Origin: Haematococcus lacustris
Taxonomy: Eukaryota > Chlorophyta > Chlorophyceae > Chlamydomonadales > Haematococcaceae
NCBI GenBank assembly: GCA_030144725.1
Contig: JASKMD010000005.1
Coordinates: forward strand, 4,111,151 to 4,175,150
DNA: 64,000 nucleotides
Reading direction: 5' to 3'
A model generated the notes under the pieces. It was given only the letters and a program-made list of their open reading frames with translations, made no database searches and had not been told where the DNA came from. This document shows positions 1-16,633 of this stretch, in pieces. Both the position numbers and the translations under genes were made by a program. Every line of letters starts with the position of its first letter. Positions within the stretch are counted from its first letter, which is position 1.

Positions 1-60
1 GTGCAGGCCCAGGGGCACAGACTTGTGGATGAGCACCGCACCACCCGGGTCAGCTCAGCA

Positions 61-1942
61 GGTCACCCCCGCCATTGGCCCCGCAATTCACTTTTTGGCA
101 CCGTCTTTGATCCGCTGCATGTAATTCTTCCACCATTGGGCTCTACATCTCACAACGGTGTCGCTAGCAGGTTAGGCCCTCTTTTGTCGATTGTACTGCA
201 TTGTCTCGACGACTTGATTAGTTTCGCAATGTTATTCTCCATCTGTTTATATGCGTGTCGCAACAGGAGAGATGAATTGGTGGCCGGGGCATTTCCGTGC
301 CGAGCAGCCTTTGCTGCCGTTGGACTGGGCAACTCGCGAATACATCTCAGGTAAGCACGGGGTGCTGTTTCTTAGTGCGTTTTGCATACAATGTCAACAC
401 ATGCAACCAAATCTGCTGACCTCCACAGGTGCTTGGCTGTTGTGAAGATCAGCATCAAACCCACAGCAGCCCAAGGCTCTTCCAAGCAGGAGTGCAGCAA
501 GCGAATCAGCTCTTGAAAACAGTGAGCAAGAGGTGAGTAAGGTTGTAATTCACCTCACTCAGTCCGGGTCAGTTTGATGTTCACGCGCACACTTGCGCAA
601 TGCATGACCGGCATGAACTGGTGAGGGTAGCACACAACAGTCACCTGCCCGACTTTCATCTCTTATTATTTCTTATGAACGACGCTACGCCTCAATATGT
701 TGAGCAAACATGTTTATGTGTTTCTGTGCGCAGGATGCCGTCGACATACTACCACCCTTATCTCAATAGTCCAACAGCCAGGGATGAGCCCGATGCTAGA
801 CTGTGTGCTGTTTGTGGACTCACAAGTGCAGCCAAGAGTAGGAATGGGTTTGTGACGGTTGAGAGAGTGGGGGAGGATGCGTGCCACGGCCGCTACCAGG
901 TTGTCTTTGGCCGCGCTAGCGTGTTGATGGGCTGCGTGGTAGATGCATGCCAACGTGCAGGGCTTGCCCCCCTGGCGCATAGAGATTGCGTCAGGATGCA
1001 CCAGAAGCAACACCCCCCTCCTCCCTCCCCATTGGTATTGGATGAGGGGTTGGTGAAGGAGTGCTACAAGCAAGATGAGGATGCTGACAGCTTCAAGGGT
1101 ACAGTACAAGGGTCTCGTGCACAACACAGCATGTATTTTCCTGCTACTACCGAGGGTGAGCTCATGTGGTCAATGACGGCATGTGCTTGTGGTGCACGCA
1201 TGAGCAACCCCCCTCAGCCGTGTGGTGCACAGTGCCGTGGTTCGATGCCTCTTGAGCCAATGCCCATGCTGCTAGACAAGGAAGCTGCTAGGCAAGCTGC
1301 TTTGAACGCAGAGTGTATTAGGCTCATGCGCTTGGACAACCCTGGTATGCCTCAATTTGATACACTGAACAAGGACCTATTGAAAGCATGGTGCAAGCAC
1401 AATAACATCAGAGGGGTTTCAAGTAAATCAAAGAATGAGTTGCGTGACATGTGCCTGCTGAAGTTGAGGAAGAAGGTTGAGGCACCACGGCTCATGTAAC
1501 ACTGAAAGCCAGAGCCATCCCGAGCCATACCGACAACATAGTGCCAAGTGATGATGTTGTGCTGCCATGATGCAGCTTATATTTGCTTAGAGTCATGCAA
1601 AGACGTAAATGAGGTAAGGGGTGCCAGATAGCTGACTTGCGCGCACAATTGCAAATTATATGCTCCATGCACTGACATGCAAGCAGGCGTACTGCACTTG
1701 TGCCGTTGGCTTACGGCGTGCGAAGAAGGACTGCCAGCCTCGCCTTATGATGTGCGTGAGTCTTTTAGGAGCGGAAAGCACAGGTCAGGTTTGGGCGGGC
1801 GCCGATCTGAGCTAGTGTTTTGCGGCTGCGGGGTGCCGGATACGCCTGTTACACCCAACTGCGCCAAAACTTTGTCGCGAGCTACACGGAGATTCGCGCC
1901 CCAGACCGTCTCACATTTGCGGGGCCAATGGCGGGGGTGACC
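61..1942. mobile_element. Family A DNA transposon, short deleted copy (A1), inserted in the Fanzor gene
   Basis: Perfect 26-bp terminal inverted repeats lie at 61-86 and 1917-1942, both starting GGTCACCCCCGCCATTGG. The element is flanked by the direct repeat AGCA (57-60 and 1943-1946), and removing it with one AGCA restores the Fanzor reading frame (VSSA followed by VNGKQ). Inside is the C-terminal half of a transposase-related protein (735-1499). It is about one third the length of sister element A2 (50534-56504), so it is an internally deleted, probably non-autonomous copy. TIR plus a 4-bp duplication suggests a cut-and-paste element. Four-base duplications are known in Sola-type families, but I do not assign a superfamily. 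Confidence 0.82.
735..1499 (+). pseudogene. Family A transposase remnant, C-terminal part with SAP-like end
   Basis: The reading frame of about 254 codons starts at ATG 735, just after a possible splice acceptor (cag at 731-733); the frame is open further upstream to 600. It has three parts. First is a Cys/His segment with CAVCG, then VVDACQ, LAPLAHRDCV and QKQH, also seen in the family B protein at 16634. Next is W.M..CACG with a PQPC run and PLEPMPM, shared with the A2 protein (54660-54810). Last is a basic end, KDLLKAWCKHNNIRG followed by KSKNELRDMCL, which looks like a SAP DNA-binding helix pair. The DDE catalytic core seen in A2 is absent. A small exon may lie at 273-351 (MNWWPGHFRAEQPLLPLDW). 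Probably non-functional. Confidence 0.5.
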
Positions 1943-1946
1943 AGCA

Positions 1947-2068
1947 GTGAACGGCAAGCAGTCATGTGAGACCACATGACTGCTTGCCGTTCACAGGTGC
2001 AGCCCACCAGCCTGCACGCCTGGTGGGCTGCTCACTGGACCATGAGCAGCCCACCAGGCGTGCAGGCT
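1947..2068. repeat. Two adjacent perfect hairpins
   Basis: Arms 1947-1968 and 1973-1994 (22 bp each, 4-base loop) are perfect inverted copies. Arms 2009-2034 and 2043-2068 (26 bp each, 8-base loop) are a second perfect pair. They directly follow the A1 insertion site and replace the expected zinc-region codons of the Fanzor gene, so they probably arose by local inverted duplication. Confidence 0.9.
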
Positions 2069-2493
2069 AGAGGCCCCCAGTAAGGCAGGTGGAACACCGC
2101 CTGCTGCGCCCAGCCTGGAGGCAACAGCGTGACCAGCCTATGCGGGGCCTAGTGTGGTGCCCGGTAGTGGCCCCCCGCAAGCCCCCACAGGCCCCATGCA
2201 GCAGCCAGGCAGCCACACAGCCAGCAGCCTCGGAGCTTGGGCCCAGCACTCCCCCGCCAGCCAAGCGCAGCAAGCGCACCAAGGCTGAACCAGAGGCAGC
2301 TGAGCTCACCAAGGGCACAGGCAAGGCCCAAGGCAAGGCTGCCAAAGCCAAGACAGCGCCACATCCAGGCAGGTGGCTGGACAGGGACTGCAATGCAGCG
2401 TTGACCATGCAGCGCAATGGGGAGAGCAAATGGCGCCCGCTGGAGCTGTGCTGGTGGCCTGAGCAGACAGCTCTGCCAGCCAAGGGCAAGGAG

Positions 2494-2699
2494 CAGTGTT
2501 TTCTCGCGTTATATATAGCGTTCGCTATAAAATGCCATACTTTAGGGGGTCCTATTGCGCTATGAAATGGTCGCTTTGCGAGCTTCACTACCTCGCACTG
2601 CGCTTCAACAACTGCGGCTATAAAAATCGAGCTATGAATTCAAGGGTGAGCTTGTCAAGATGTATAGATGATGCATCAAGGCGGAACGAACAAAAACTG
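2494..2699. mobile_element. hAT-like MITE, 206 bp
   Basis: The element interrupts the Fanzor C-terminus. It is flanked by the 8-bp direct repeat GCAAGGAG (2486-2493 and 2700-2707). Its ends are imperfect inverted repeats, CAGTGTTTTCTCG on the left and CAGTTTTTGTTCG read inward from the right. An 8-bp duplication with CAGTG-like termini is the hallmark of hAT transposons. It carries no ORF, so it must have been mobilised in trans. Excision with one duplication restores the conserved GKEYPG reading frame. Confidence 0.8.
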
Positions 2700-2754
2700 G
2701 CAAGGAGTACCCTGGTCGAGGCTACAAGCACTTGCGAGACCAACCACCCAAGGC

Positions 2755-2788
<34 letters not shown>

Positions 2789-2803
2789 GCTGAGGCACAG
2801 TAG

Positions 2804-3044
2804 TATGTGCCCCCATTTGAGCTGTCATCAGCTTACACTTGGGCATGTTTGTCATGCCAACTCTACACTGTAGCCCTTGCGGTCAGGCAATACTGTAGGT
2901 GGTAGGCACTCATGCACCATGTCCATGTGCATTGGGTATACTCCACCCAGCCCATCAACACCATTTGAGTCCCGCTATTGATCCCTAGTGGTCCCTAGTG
3001 GTCCGACTCGTTTGGAGGCCCTAGTGAGGGACGAGGGGGCTGCC
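2804..3044 (+). other. Fanzor element 3' tail, candidate guide-RNA/right-end region
   Basis: This non-coding stretch follows the Fanzor stop codon. It is conserved in the minus-strand copy (42259-42523) and in the split copy (39010-39172 plus 42242-42258). Shared blocks include TGTCATCAGCTTACACTT, GTCATGCCAACTCTACAC, GGTCAGGCAATA and a terminal GGAGGCCC(T/G)AGTGAGGGAC. Between TTTGAGTC and the terminal block lies a variable segment that can fold as a hairpin. In known Fanzor/TnpB systems the guide RNA is transcribed from the 3' end of the gene into the right end of the element, so this is the expected location. Transcription is not shown. Confidence 0.5.
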
Positions 3045-4197
3045 TAGCTATCGCCCCTGTGCGGCGTGAGTGCAGGGTTGAGGGCAATGGCATGCAGTCA
3101 GGGGCCCGCACCTCCCCACTGCCATCATGGTCCACTTCGTTCAGCAGCTCCCCCAGCTCGACTCATTTGGAGGCCCTAGTGAGGGACGAGGGGGCTGTAA
3201 ATCAATGCATGCCAGGGAGTGGCTGATGATGTGGCCCACTCACACCAACATCCTCATAACCAACACCAACATCCACACCAGCACCGTGCAGCCTTCTGCG
3301 TGCTTCCGCTCTGCCCACTTGATTTCCAGGTAACCGTCCCACACCGCAATATTTGCGAAACTGGCTCCTTCTTCATTACTCATGCGTCGTCATCACCTTT
3401 GTGGAATCACCGCACAGCGGGGTTAGGTGCGTCTGGGGAGACTCCTACGGGTAAGCTCAGGGCGGTGGGGGCTCATGGCGTGGGAGAGGGTCAGGGCTAG
3501 GGACTCGCCCCCCGAGCTGAGGTTAGCGGTCCACAATGTCAATGGCCTAAAGCATGATACAGTGGATGACGCCATGCATTTCATCTTTGAGTGCACTGCC
3601 ACGAGTTCCATCAGGGAGCAGCCGGAGTTGGCCATGTCTTTTCAGAACGATTCTGAGAACTTTCATGTTGAGTCCATATGCACCTTTGTTTGTACACCTT
3701 GCTTTGAAGTGCGTTACAGAAAGTCCCGAACCCCTAGAGGGGGGGGGGCGGCCAAGCAGCCTAACGGCTGACGGCTTAAGCGGTGTAAGCCACCTATCTC
3801 ATGCGTCATTGGTCGCACCCTTGTCGACCAGTTGAAAAGCCCTTAGTGAACAGTTGCTGATCCTGACGTCCTGGATCAATGCAGCAAACCGCAACAACTT
3901 TTCGGATATCGGCAGCAGCTGGGGGCACTGCACCTCTGGTGCTATACCGGGGGGGTGACCGGGGGTGTGACCGGTCCGGCCGGCGCGACACGAAAGCAAC
4001 CTCAGTCATAATCAGAACCACACAAGTTGTGCGCAACAACATTGACAATCATCGGCGCTAAACATAGATAAACTCATCCCGCACCTCCCTCCTTCCCATA
4101 TCCTGGCCCATGCCATTACACCCTCAAAGTTTGGTATTAAGCAGAAATGCAAAAACACGCCAGGTAGGATTTGAACCTCTGACTCCTGGCACCTCGC
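3045..4197. other. Intergenic stretch with a second Fanzor-type end; no gene seen
   Basis: A second copy of the Fanzor terminal block (about 3158-3197, GACTCATTTGGAGGCCCTAG) lies 110 bp beyond the first, suggesting tandem or aborted insertions. A block at 3740-3815 (CCAAGCAGCCTAACGGCTG) recurs in diverged form near 14955 and 15505. A tRNA T-arm-like string on the minus strand (4155-4180) has unpaired stems and is not called as a tRNA. None of the short open frames shows a recognisable domain. Confidence 0.6.
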
Positions 4198-11609
<7,412 letters not shown>

Positions 11610-11996
11610 TTGTTGATGTGCACGAGGGCGATGTGAGGAGTCACTTCATCGGGGGCTTGTGCTGGTGCAGGCGTGATGTTTCTAACGCTGGTATTGCGCA
11701 GCGCTTTGCAAGATTTGGCCACGTGAATTTCTAACTGAAACTTTTATAAAGCGAGATTGAGATGCAACTCCTGAACCCCACAGCCCTCATGCTACACCAA
11801 AATAAAGCAAGAGTTGGAATCGAACCTGGCTGCGAGCTCATCATTGTAAAGGCTACTGACAGTGTGCCTAATGCCCACTTCAGCTCAGCCTTCTGGTGTG
11901 TGTGCCTGTGCCAGTGCCTGTGCCTGTGCCACACACATTCCCTTTGTAAGGGGTTCATTGTTTTTTTTGCTTGGGATTGTCTTGAGCTGTAGCTGG
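11610..11996. other. Upstream region of the transporter gene, holding a SINE-like repeat
   Basis: Spacer between the transporter start (11609, minus) and the 3' end of the Fanzor remnant (11997). It should contain the transporter promoter; no TATA-type element stands out. It holds the short repeat described at 11780-11862. Confidence 0.6.
11780..11862 (-). repeat. SINE-like tRNA-related repeat, copy 1
   Basis: Read on the minus strand, an 83-bp segment runs from CTGTCAGTAGCC through GATGAGCTCGCAGCC and a perfect pol III B-box-like GGTTCGATTCC to TTATTTTGGTGTAGCATGAG. A diverged second copy is at 24114-24196. T-arm pairing is poor, so it is a tRNA-related repeat, not a tRNA gene. Confidence 0.55.
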
Positions 11997-13446
11997 CTAT
12001 TGCTGCAACTGGCGCTGCCACTTGCGCAACAGGGGCTTGTCGGGTATCTCCACCCAATCCTGGCCTGGCTCGCCTGGCTTTGGCATGGCTGGGCGGTTAG
12101 TCCAGTAGCACAGCTCAGTGGGACGTGGCCCTGGGCCGACTGCACAGCGGCGGATGTTCAGCGCGGCTGACACGTCCCGGTCATAGAACCTGCACATGGG
12201 TGTCAGGTAGGGCACCGTTCCTGAACCTGTCCTCGGAGGTGACACCTGCCTCCGTCAACACCCCCAGCATGCCGGCGTCACTCATCAAGCCATACAGGCC
12301 CCGGGTGTCGATGAAGATGTGCCGAGCACGGCACTTGCTGGTGGGGGTGAGGGCATAGGGAGTGGGGGGGCGAGGGGGCCTCGTCAACAGGTTGGTGGGC
12401 TGAGACTGCTCCCAAGGCACCATATCCAGCTGCCAGGCTGCCATGGCTGCCTCCATCTCTCTGGTGGTGTGCACCGCATGGCGCAGCAGGCGGCCCAGGT
12501 TTGCTGGATCCTCTACCCAGTCATCATCCTCCTTCTCCCCCTCCTCCAGCCCCAGCAGGCCCCGCTGCAAAGCCACCTCAACCTGCATGGCTGCAGTCAC
12601 CACCACCCCACCCTCCCCCACCAGCCAGGTGACCTCCAGCCCGCACACCATGCGGCGCACGTAAGTGCACTGCCGCTTGGACCAGGCTGGCAGGTGCCCA
12701 CCAACCAGCCCCCTCACCCCAAATCGGCGCTGGTGCTCGTTGGTGCCCAGCAGGACCTTGGCCCCGGCCAGGGACACTGCCTTCTTGAGCCTGCCAGCGA
12801 AGAGCAGTGTAAGGATGTTGCTAAATGCTGTCTGCAGCTGCTGGCCGAGGTGGTCCACCATGTTGGAGTCAGACAGGTAGCGTGGGATTGCTTCGAGGCG
12901 GGCACAGAGGTCGGGGTGCGCGGCCAGCACGGCAGCGACTGCTGCACTCGGCCGAGTGTTCTCGCCCTCTCCGGGCAGGCCGCGGCACAGCTGTCGGAAC
13001 AAATTGTCGCAGCTCAGGTCCGGGATGTCTGCTGCGGAGACTGGGATGTCTGTGTCTGTGTATGACAGTGGCTGGCCTTGCGCGTCAAGCTGGACGGCTA
13101 CGTGCAGGGTAAACAAGCCGCGCACGAGAAAGCCCAACAGCAGGCTGCCAATCACCCCCCGCTCGCTGATGGCCTTCACTCGTGGGCGCACAGCACGTTC
13201 CAGGAAGGCATCCCAAAGCGCTTGCGGGAGGTGGTCGGTGAGGTGGACTAACTTGGCCTTTCTTGCGTGGAACGTATTGTCCCTGCTGCGGGCAGCGCGG
13301 GCCTTTCCTAAAGCCTTCCTTTTGCGCTGTGCCTCGGTCAAGTCAGGTTGGGCTGCCTCGTCGCGGTTGAAGTCGGGGTCCTCCGGCACTGCTCTAGGCC
13401 CACCCACACCGGTTCGTCTCTTCTTCCTCGCCATAAACAATAGCAA
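11997..13446 (-). pseudogene. Fanzor/TnpB-like nuclease, internally deleted copy (F2)
   Basis: Two frames make one damaged gene. The first (13446-12181; likely start MARKKRRTGVGG at 13434) encodes a basic N-terminus and a helical region, reaching RHIFIDTRGLYGLMSDAG. The second (12245-11997) carries the RuvC-III-type block CRFYDRDVSAALNIRR, then PTELCYW and a basic C-terminus KWQRQLQQ. The frames meet near 12200, with no sequence for the expected RuvC-II Glu segment and zinc ribbon, so about 150-250 residues appear deleted. The N-terminal frame is 421 codons without a stop, suggesting recent or constrained decay. It differs from the 1-2803 and 42524-42745 copies (CYW/KPG tail, no poly-Gln), so it is a second lineage. 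It lies head-to-head with HYPK, with 139 bp between. Confidence 0.65.
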
Positions 13447-13585
13447 CGCGAGGCAGCAACATATACTAAGGATTTTCGTGTTTGTCTACACATCCACACA
13501 TGGCCTCCATTGAGATGAAACTGCGGTCCCCCGCTTTCGTCAATACTTCTTCTCCAATACCACTGATCGCGGCTTCACTTTCACA

Positions 13586-15241
13586 ATGCCTGCGGCCGCG
13601 GCGGAGTCGTCAGCAGCCGACCATGATGACGAGCTGGAAGTGCATAGCCAGGATGTTGCCAATAGAGACAAGCACAATGCCGAAGCCGCGAAAGCGCTGG
13701 GCAGCATGACCGACGCTGTGGGTACAGGCAGGTCTTTGCAATCTGCTCCATGCTGTTTCTTGCACCTACTACTGCTTGTTTGGGTTGTCTCAGCTGTACT
13801 GGCTGCTTGTGTGATGCCAGGTGCCTGAGCGCCAGCTGGACGAAAACAAAGTGAAGCAGGTACGTCTTGTCTGGCTAACAAAGTTTGGGTGCAGGATCCT
13901 GTCAGAATTATCAAAAGCTGGTTGTCAAGCTGAGCTGGGCAACAGCATGCTTGGGCCAGCTGTCGCAATGGCAGACGTCAAAACACATCACACGCGAACC
14001 ATGTTGAAACGATAAAGCACACTATTACATTGCATATGCAGGCCATGACAGCACTGGCAGCATCCCAGCAAGCCGGCAAGGAGGCTGCCTTAGCCCGGGA
14101 GAAGGCGCTGGCAGCGGTGAAGGTGGGCCAGCCATCTGACCCTGCGACGAGTGCCAGCACGTGAAGCACAGCACCTGGACGAACAGCGATGATTTGCAGC
14201 ACAAATACGAAGCGATGCCTGACACAACAGCACAGTGGTTGTGTCCTGTAGAGTGAGAGGTGTGAGCGCTAGGGTCTAGAACCTGGCTAGGCCTTGTTTG
14301 GATCCTACTTCCATAGCCTGCTGCCTCACCCATGGCAGCTGCCTCACCTATGGCAGCCGCCTCACCCATGGCAGCTGCCTCACCTATGGCAGCCGCCTCA
14401 CCCATGGCAGCTGCCTCACCCATGGCAGCTGCCTCACCCAGGGCAGCTGCCTCACCCACAGGGCATTCTTTTGGGCTCTCTGGCACTGTCCACCATACAC
14501 CATGCACCCATGGCTGCCATGCCACCATGCACATGCCAGTGATCAGGGCTGGGGCCTGGAGGCAAGAGGAGGTGGCAGTAGGCCTAGCTCCGCTGCTGTC
14601 ATGCTTCCGCTGCATCCTGCCCCTGTCCTCCCATGCCTGCTGCTCCTGCTGCTGGGTCTTGCCCAGCCAACCTTGCAGCGGCTTGCTGCTGCGAATGTTC
14701 TTCTTGTTGGTTCAACGTCTCAATGGCATCTGACCAGGCCAGTAGCACATGCCCAGTAGTGGCTGCTACACGACCTGACCAGCACGCCGCAGATTCAGTG
14801 CTGAACGGGTGTCAAAGTCCAGCCACCTGCCTTGCCAGGGGCTGGCTGGCGGGGCTGGGTGCCAGCTGGGCTGTTAGGGTCGACAGGGGGCTCCACTTGG
14901 TGTCCCTCACTGCCTTACCACGCCACTGAGTCCCTACCCCCTGAAGGGGAAGGCGGCCAAGCAGAGCCTAATGGCCTATGGCACCTAAGAGATGCAAGCT
15001 ATCATCACAGTTCTTGGTCTACGAGGATGGCTTGCATCACATCATTCCACGATCCACCACGACGTCATGAGCCTCAAGGTCCAAGAGTGACCGTGCTGTG
15101 GGTGGGTGGGTGTGGCCTCAGGTGCTAAAGGAGGACATCGAGGTGGTCGCCCTGGAGGCAGAGGTGGACAAGAAGGTAGCGGAGCGGCGGCTCAGGGAGC
15201 ACCATGGCGACCTGGCAGCGGCGCTGAAATCCTTCATGTGA
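13586..15241 (+). CDS. HYPK: HYPK, huntingtin-interacting protein K homologue
   Basis: Small ribosome-associated chaperone that in plants and animals binds and modulates the NatA N-terminal acetyltransferase. Four exons: 13586-13717, 13821-13859, 14042-14122 and 15122-15241, giving 123 aa. The order matches HYPK: an acidic N-terminus with AAKALGSMTD, then PERQLDENKVKQ, a helix AMTALAASQQAG, LAREKALAAVK, and the C-terminal UBA-like domain KKVAERRLREHHGDLAAALK ending at TGA 15241. Every junction is in phase; the first donor (gct|gtgggt) is weak, but the alternative at 13721 gives an immediate stop. Intron 3 is about 1 kb and holds an 18-bp minisatellite. The start is only 139 bp from the Fanzor remnant start on the other strand, so both may share a promoter region. 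Confidence 0.88.
14322..14459. repeat. 18-bp minisatellite, GCAGCTGCCTCACCCATG type
   Basis: Seven to eight head-to-tail units in intron 3 of HYPK, alternating CTATG/CCATG and GCAGCT/GCAGCC. Confidence 0.9.
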
Positions 15242-15887
15242 CAGGCAGTGAGGCCAGGGAAGAGTAAGGGTGGCGCGAGCCAGACCACGATGATCGGAAG
15301 GTCTAGGTTGGCATCAGTGTGAGTCGCACCTCAGCTGGGCATGCGGAGCGGGATGTCGCCCTAGCAGTGGAGTGGGGAGCGGGGAAGGGAAGGTAAAGGA
15401 CGTTAGACATCTACTTCTTTCGAGCCACTGTGCACCTTTGTCGTGCCATGAGCTTCAATGTGTGTGGCAGAAACTCCTGAACTATTGCAGGGCAGGGAGG
15501 CAAAGCAGCCTGATGGCCAACAACTTCAGCGATTCAAGCTATCGTCATCTTTCGCTTGATGCCAAACAGCGAGATGCCTGACGCAGCGCCACCTGCTTTG
15601 CCGGTGCTACGCCAGGGCTGAAGCGATGTAAGCTCTCACCACCATCACACCTTCCACGGCAGCTGCCTGGCAGAAAGCCACTTAGTCAAAGCAGCATCCT
15701 CCTGACGTAAGACCAGGACCAAGACCAGAACTAAGTGTCGTAGACTGTCTGTAACGGTCTGGCTGCGGTACAGAGGCTATTGCAGCGGCTTGTCTAGAAA
15801 AGGAACGGCAAATGTCAACTGAGGAGTCGCAAGCCACCTTCCTGGTACATGCACTTCCTTGCACGACCCGCACCCCCTCCCCTTCAC
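15242..15887. other. Intergenic stretch without a gene
   Basis: Lies between the HYPK stop and element B1. It contains a diverged copy of the block also at 3740-3815 and 14955 (GGCAAAGCAGCCTGATGGCC, near 15500). No frame with a recognisable domain. Confidence 0.6.
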
Positions 15888-16625
15888 TCAGCTGTGACAC
15901 GCCTGATAAAATGTTCGCATGGGTCAGTTTGGGTCACACAGGCCACCTCAGGACATTGCGTTTGCACCAGCCCGCTCTATAGCTCAAGCCGTGTCTGTGT
16001 CGCTGGCCTCTAGTACGGCCGCGATGGTGGTGGGCGAAGATGTTTCCCCGCGGATGAGCCTATAGTAGTGGTCTCTATCACTGGGCATCGCGCAAATTGT
16101 TCTAGCGACGTCTTGCAAAATCACGTGACTGTCCAGTCGAGCGCAACAGGAGCCGGAGGTGCATCTCTAGTCCTAGTTGGCCCAGGTACGTGGCGTGATA
16201 CTAAAAAACGCGACATGCCCAATGCCTTGACTGACCAGATTTTGGTGTTTCTGTGATTGGCGCCAGGCACTAGCCAGGGCTCCATCCGCGACCGTTGGCA
16301 CACACATGTGTCTGTAGGAAGCACATCTACACAACAGGTAAGGTTACTGCAACATGCAAGTGAGGTGTGAGTGACAGCTTCACAGCAAGCCCATGGCACG
16401 CGCAGCCATGCCACAGCCATGGCAACTAATAAAATGGTATGCCTTTTAGCTTGTGGCCTGTTTGCACCCAAATGAAAGTACAGCCCAAGTTTCATTTGGC
16501 AGTGACGATGCGTTCAGCACCAACATGGGTATGCAATCCCACAGTGGCAGGTCCTCTCACTACCACCATGTGCCATCCTATTCGGCTGCAGGAAGGCATG
16601 CCAAGGTTCCAGCACCCCAACTAGG
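15888..16625 (+). repeat. B1 left terminal inverted repeat
   Basis: Pairs with 19680-20420. Shared blocks read inwards include ATCACGTGAC, GTCCAGTCGAGCGC, CAGGCACTAGCCAGGGCTCC, AACTAATAAAATGGTATGCC and GGAAGGCATGCCAAGGTTCC. Confidence 0.85.
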
Positions 16626-16633
16626 GCAAATGC

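Larger units (their letters stand above)
1..2803 (+). pseudogene. Fanzor/TnpB-like nuclease, C-terminal part, broken by two insertions
   Basis: This is the C-terminal third of a TnpB/Fanzor-like RNA-guided nuclease whose 5' part lies left of the window. Coding segments are 1-60 (reading LVDEHRTTRVSSA), 1943-2493 and 2708-2803. Visible landmarks are RGLVWCP, a remnant of the zinc-ribbon region, and the RuvC-III-type block LDRDCNAALTMQR with its catalytic-type Asp, then the family tail WRPLELCWWPEQ and a poly-Gln C-terminus ending at TAG 2801-2803. A 1.88-kb element (61-1942) and a 206-bp MITE (2494-2699) split the frame, and precise removal of each plus one target duplication rejoins it. The Lys/Pro-rich stretch between the zinc region and RuvC-III is long. 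Fanzors are eukaryotic homologues of transposon TnpB; the family call rests on the DRDxNAA block and on sister copies here. This copy cannot be functional as it stands. Confidence 0.7.

Noticed and set aside
4150..4185. Possible tRNA gene (T-arm-like sequence on the minus strand)
   Set aside because: T-stem does not pair, and no acceptor or anticodon arm can be drawn.
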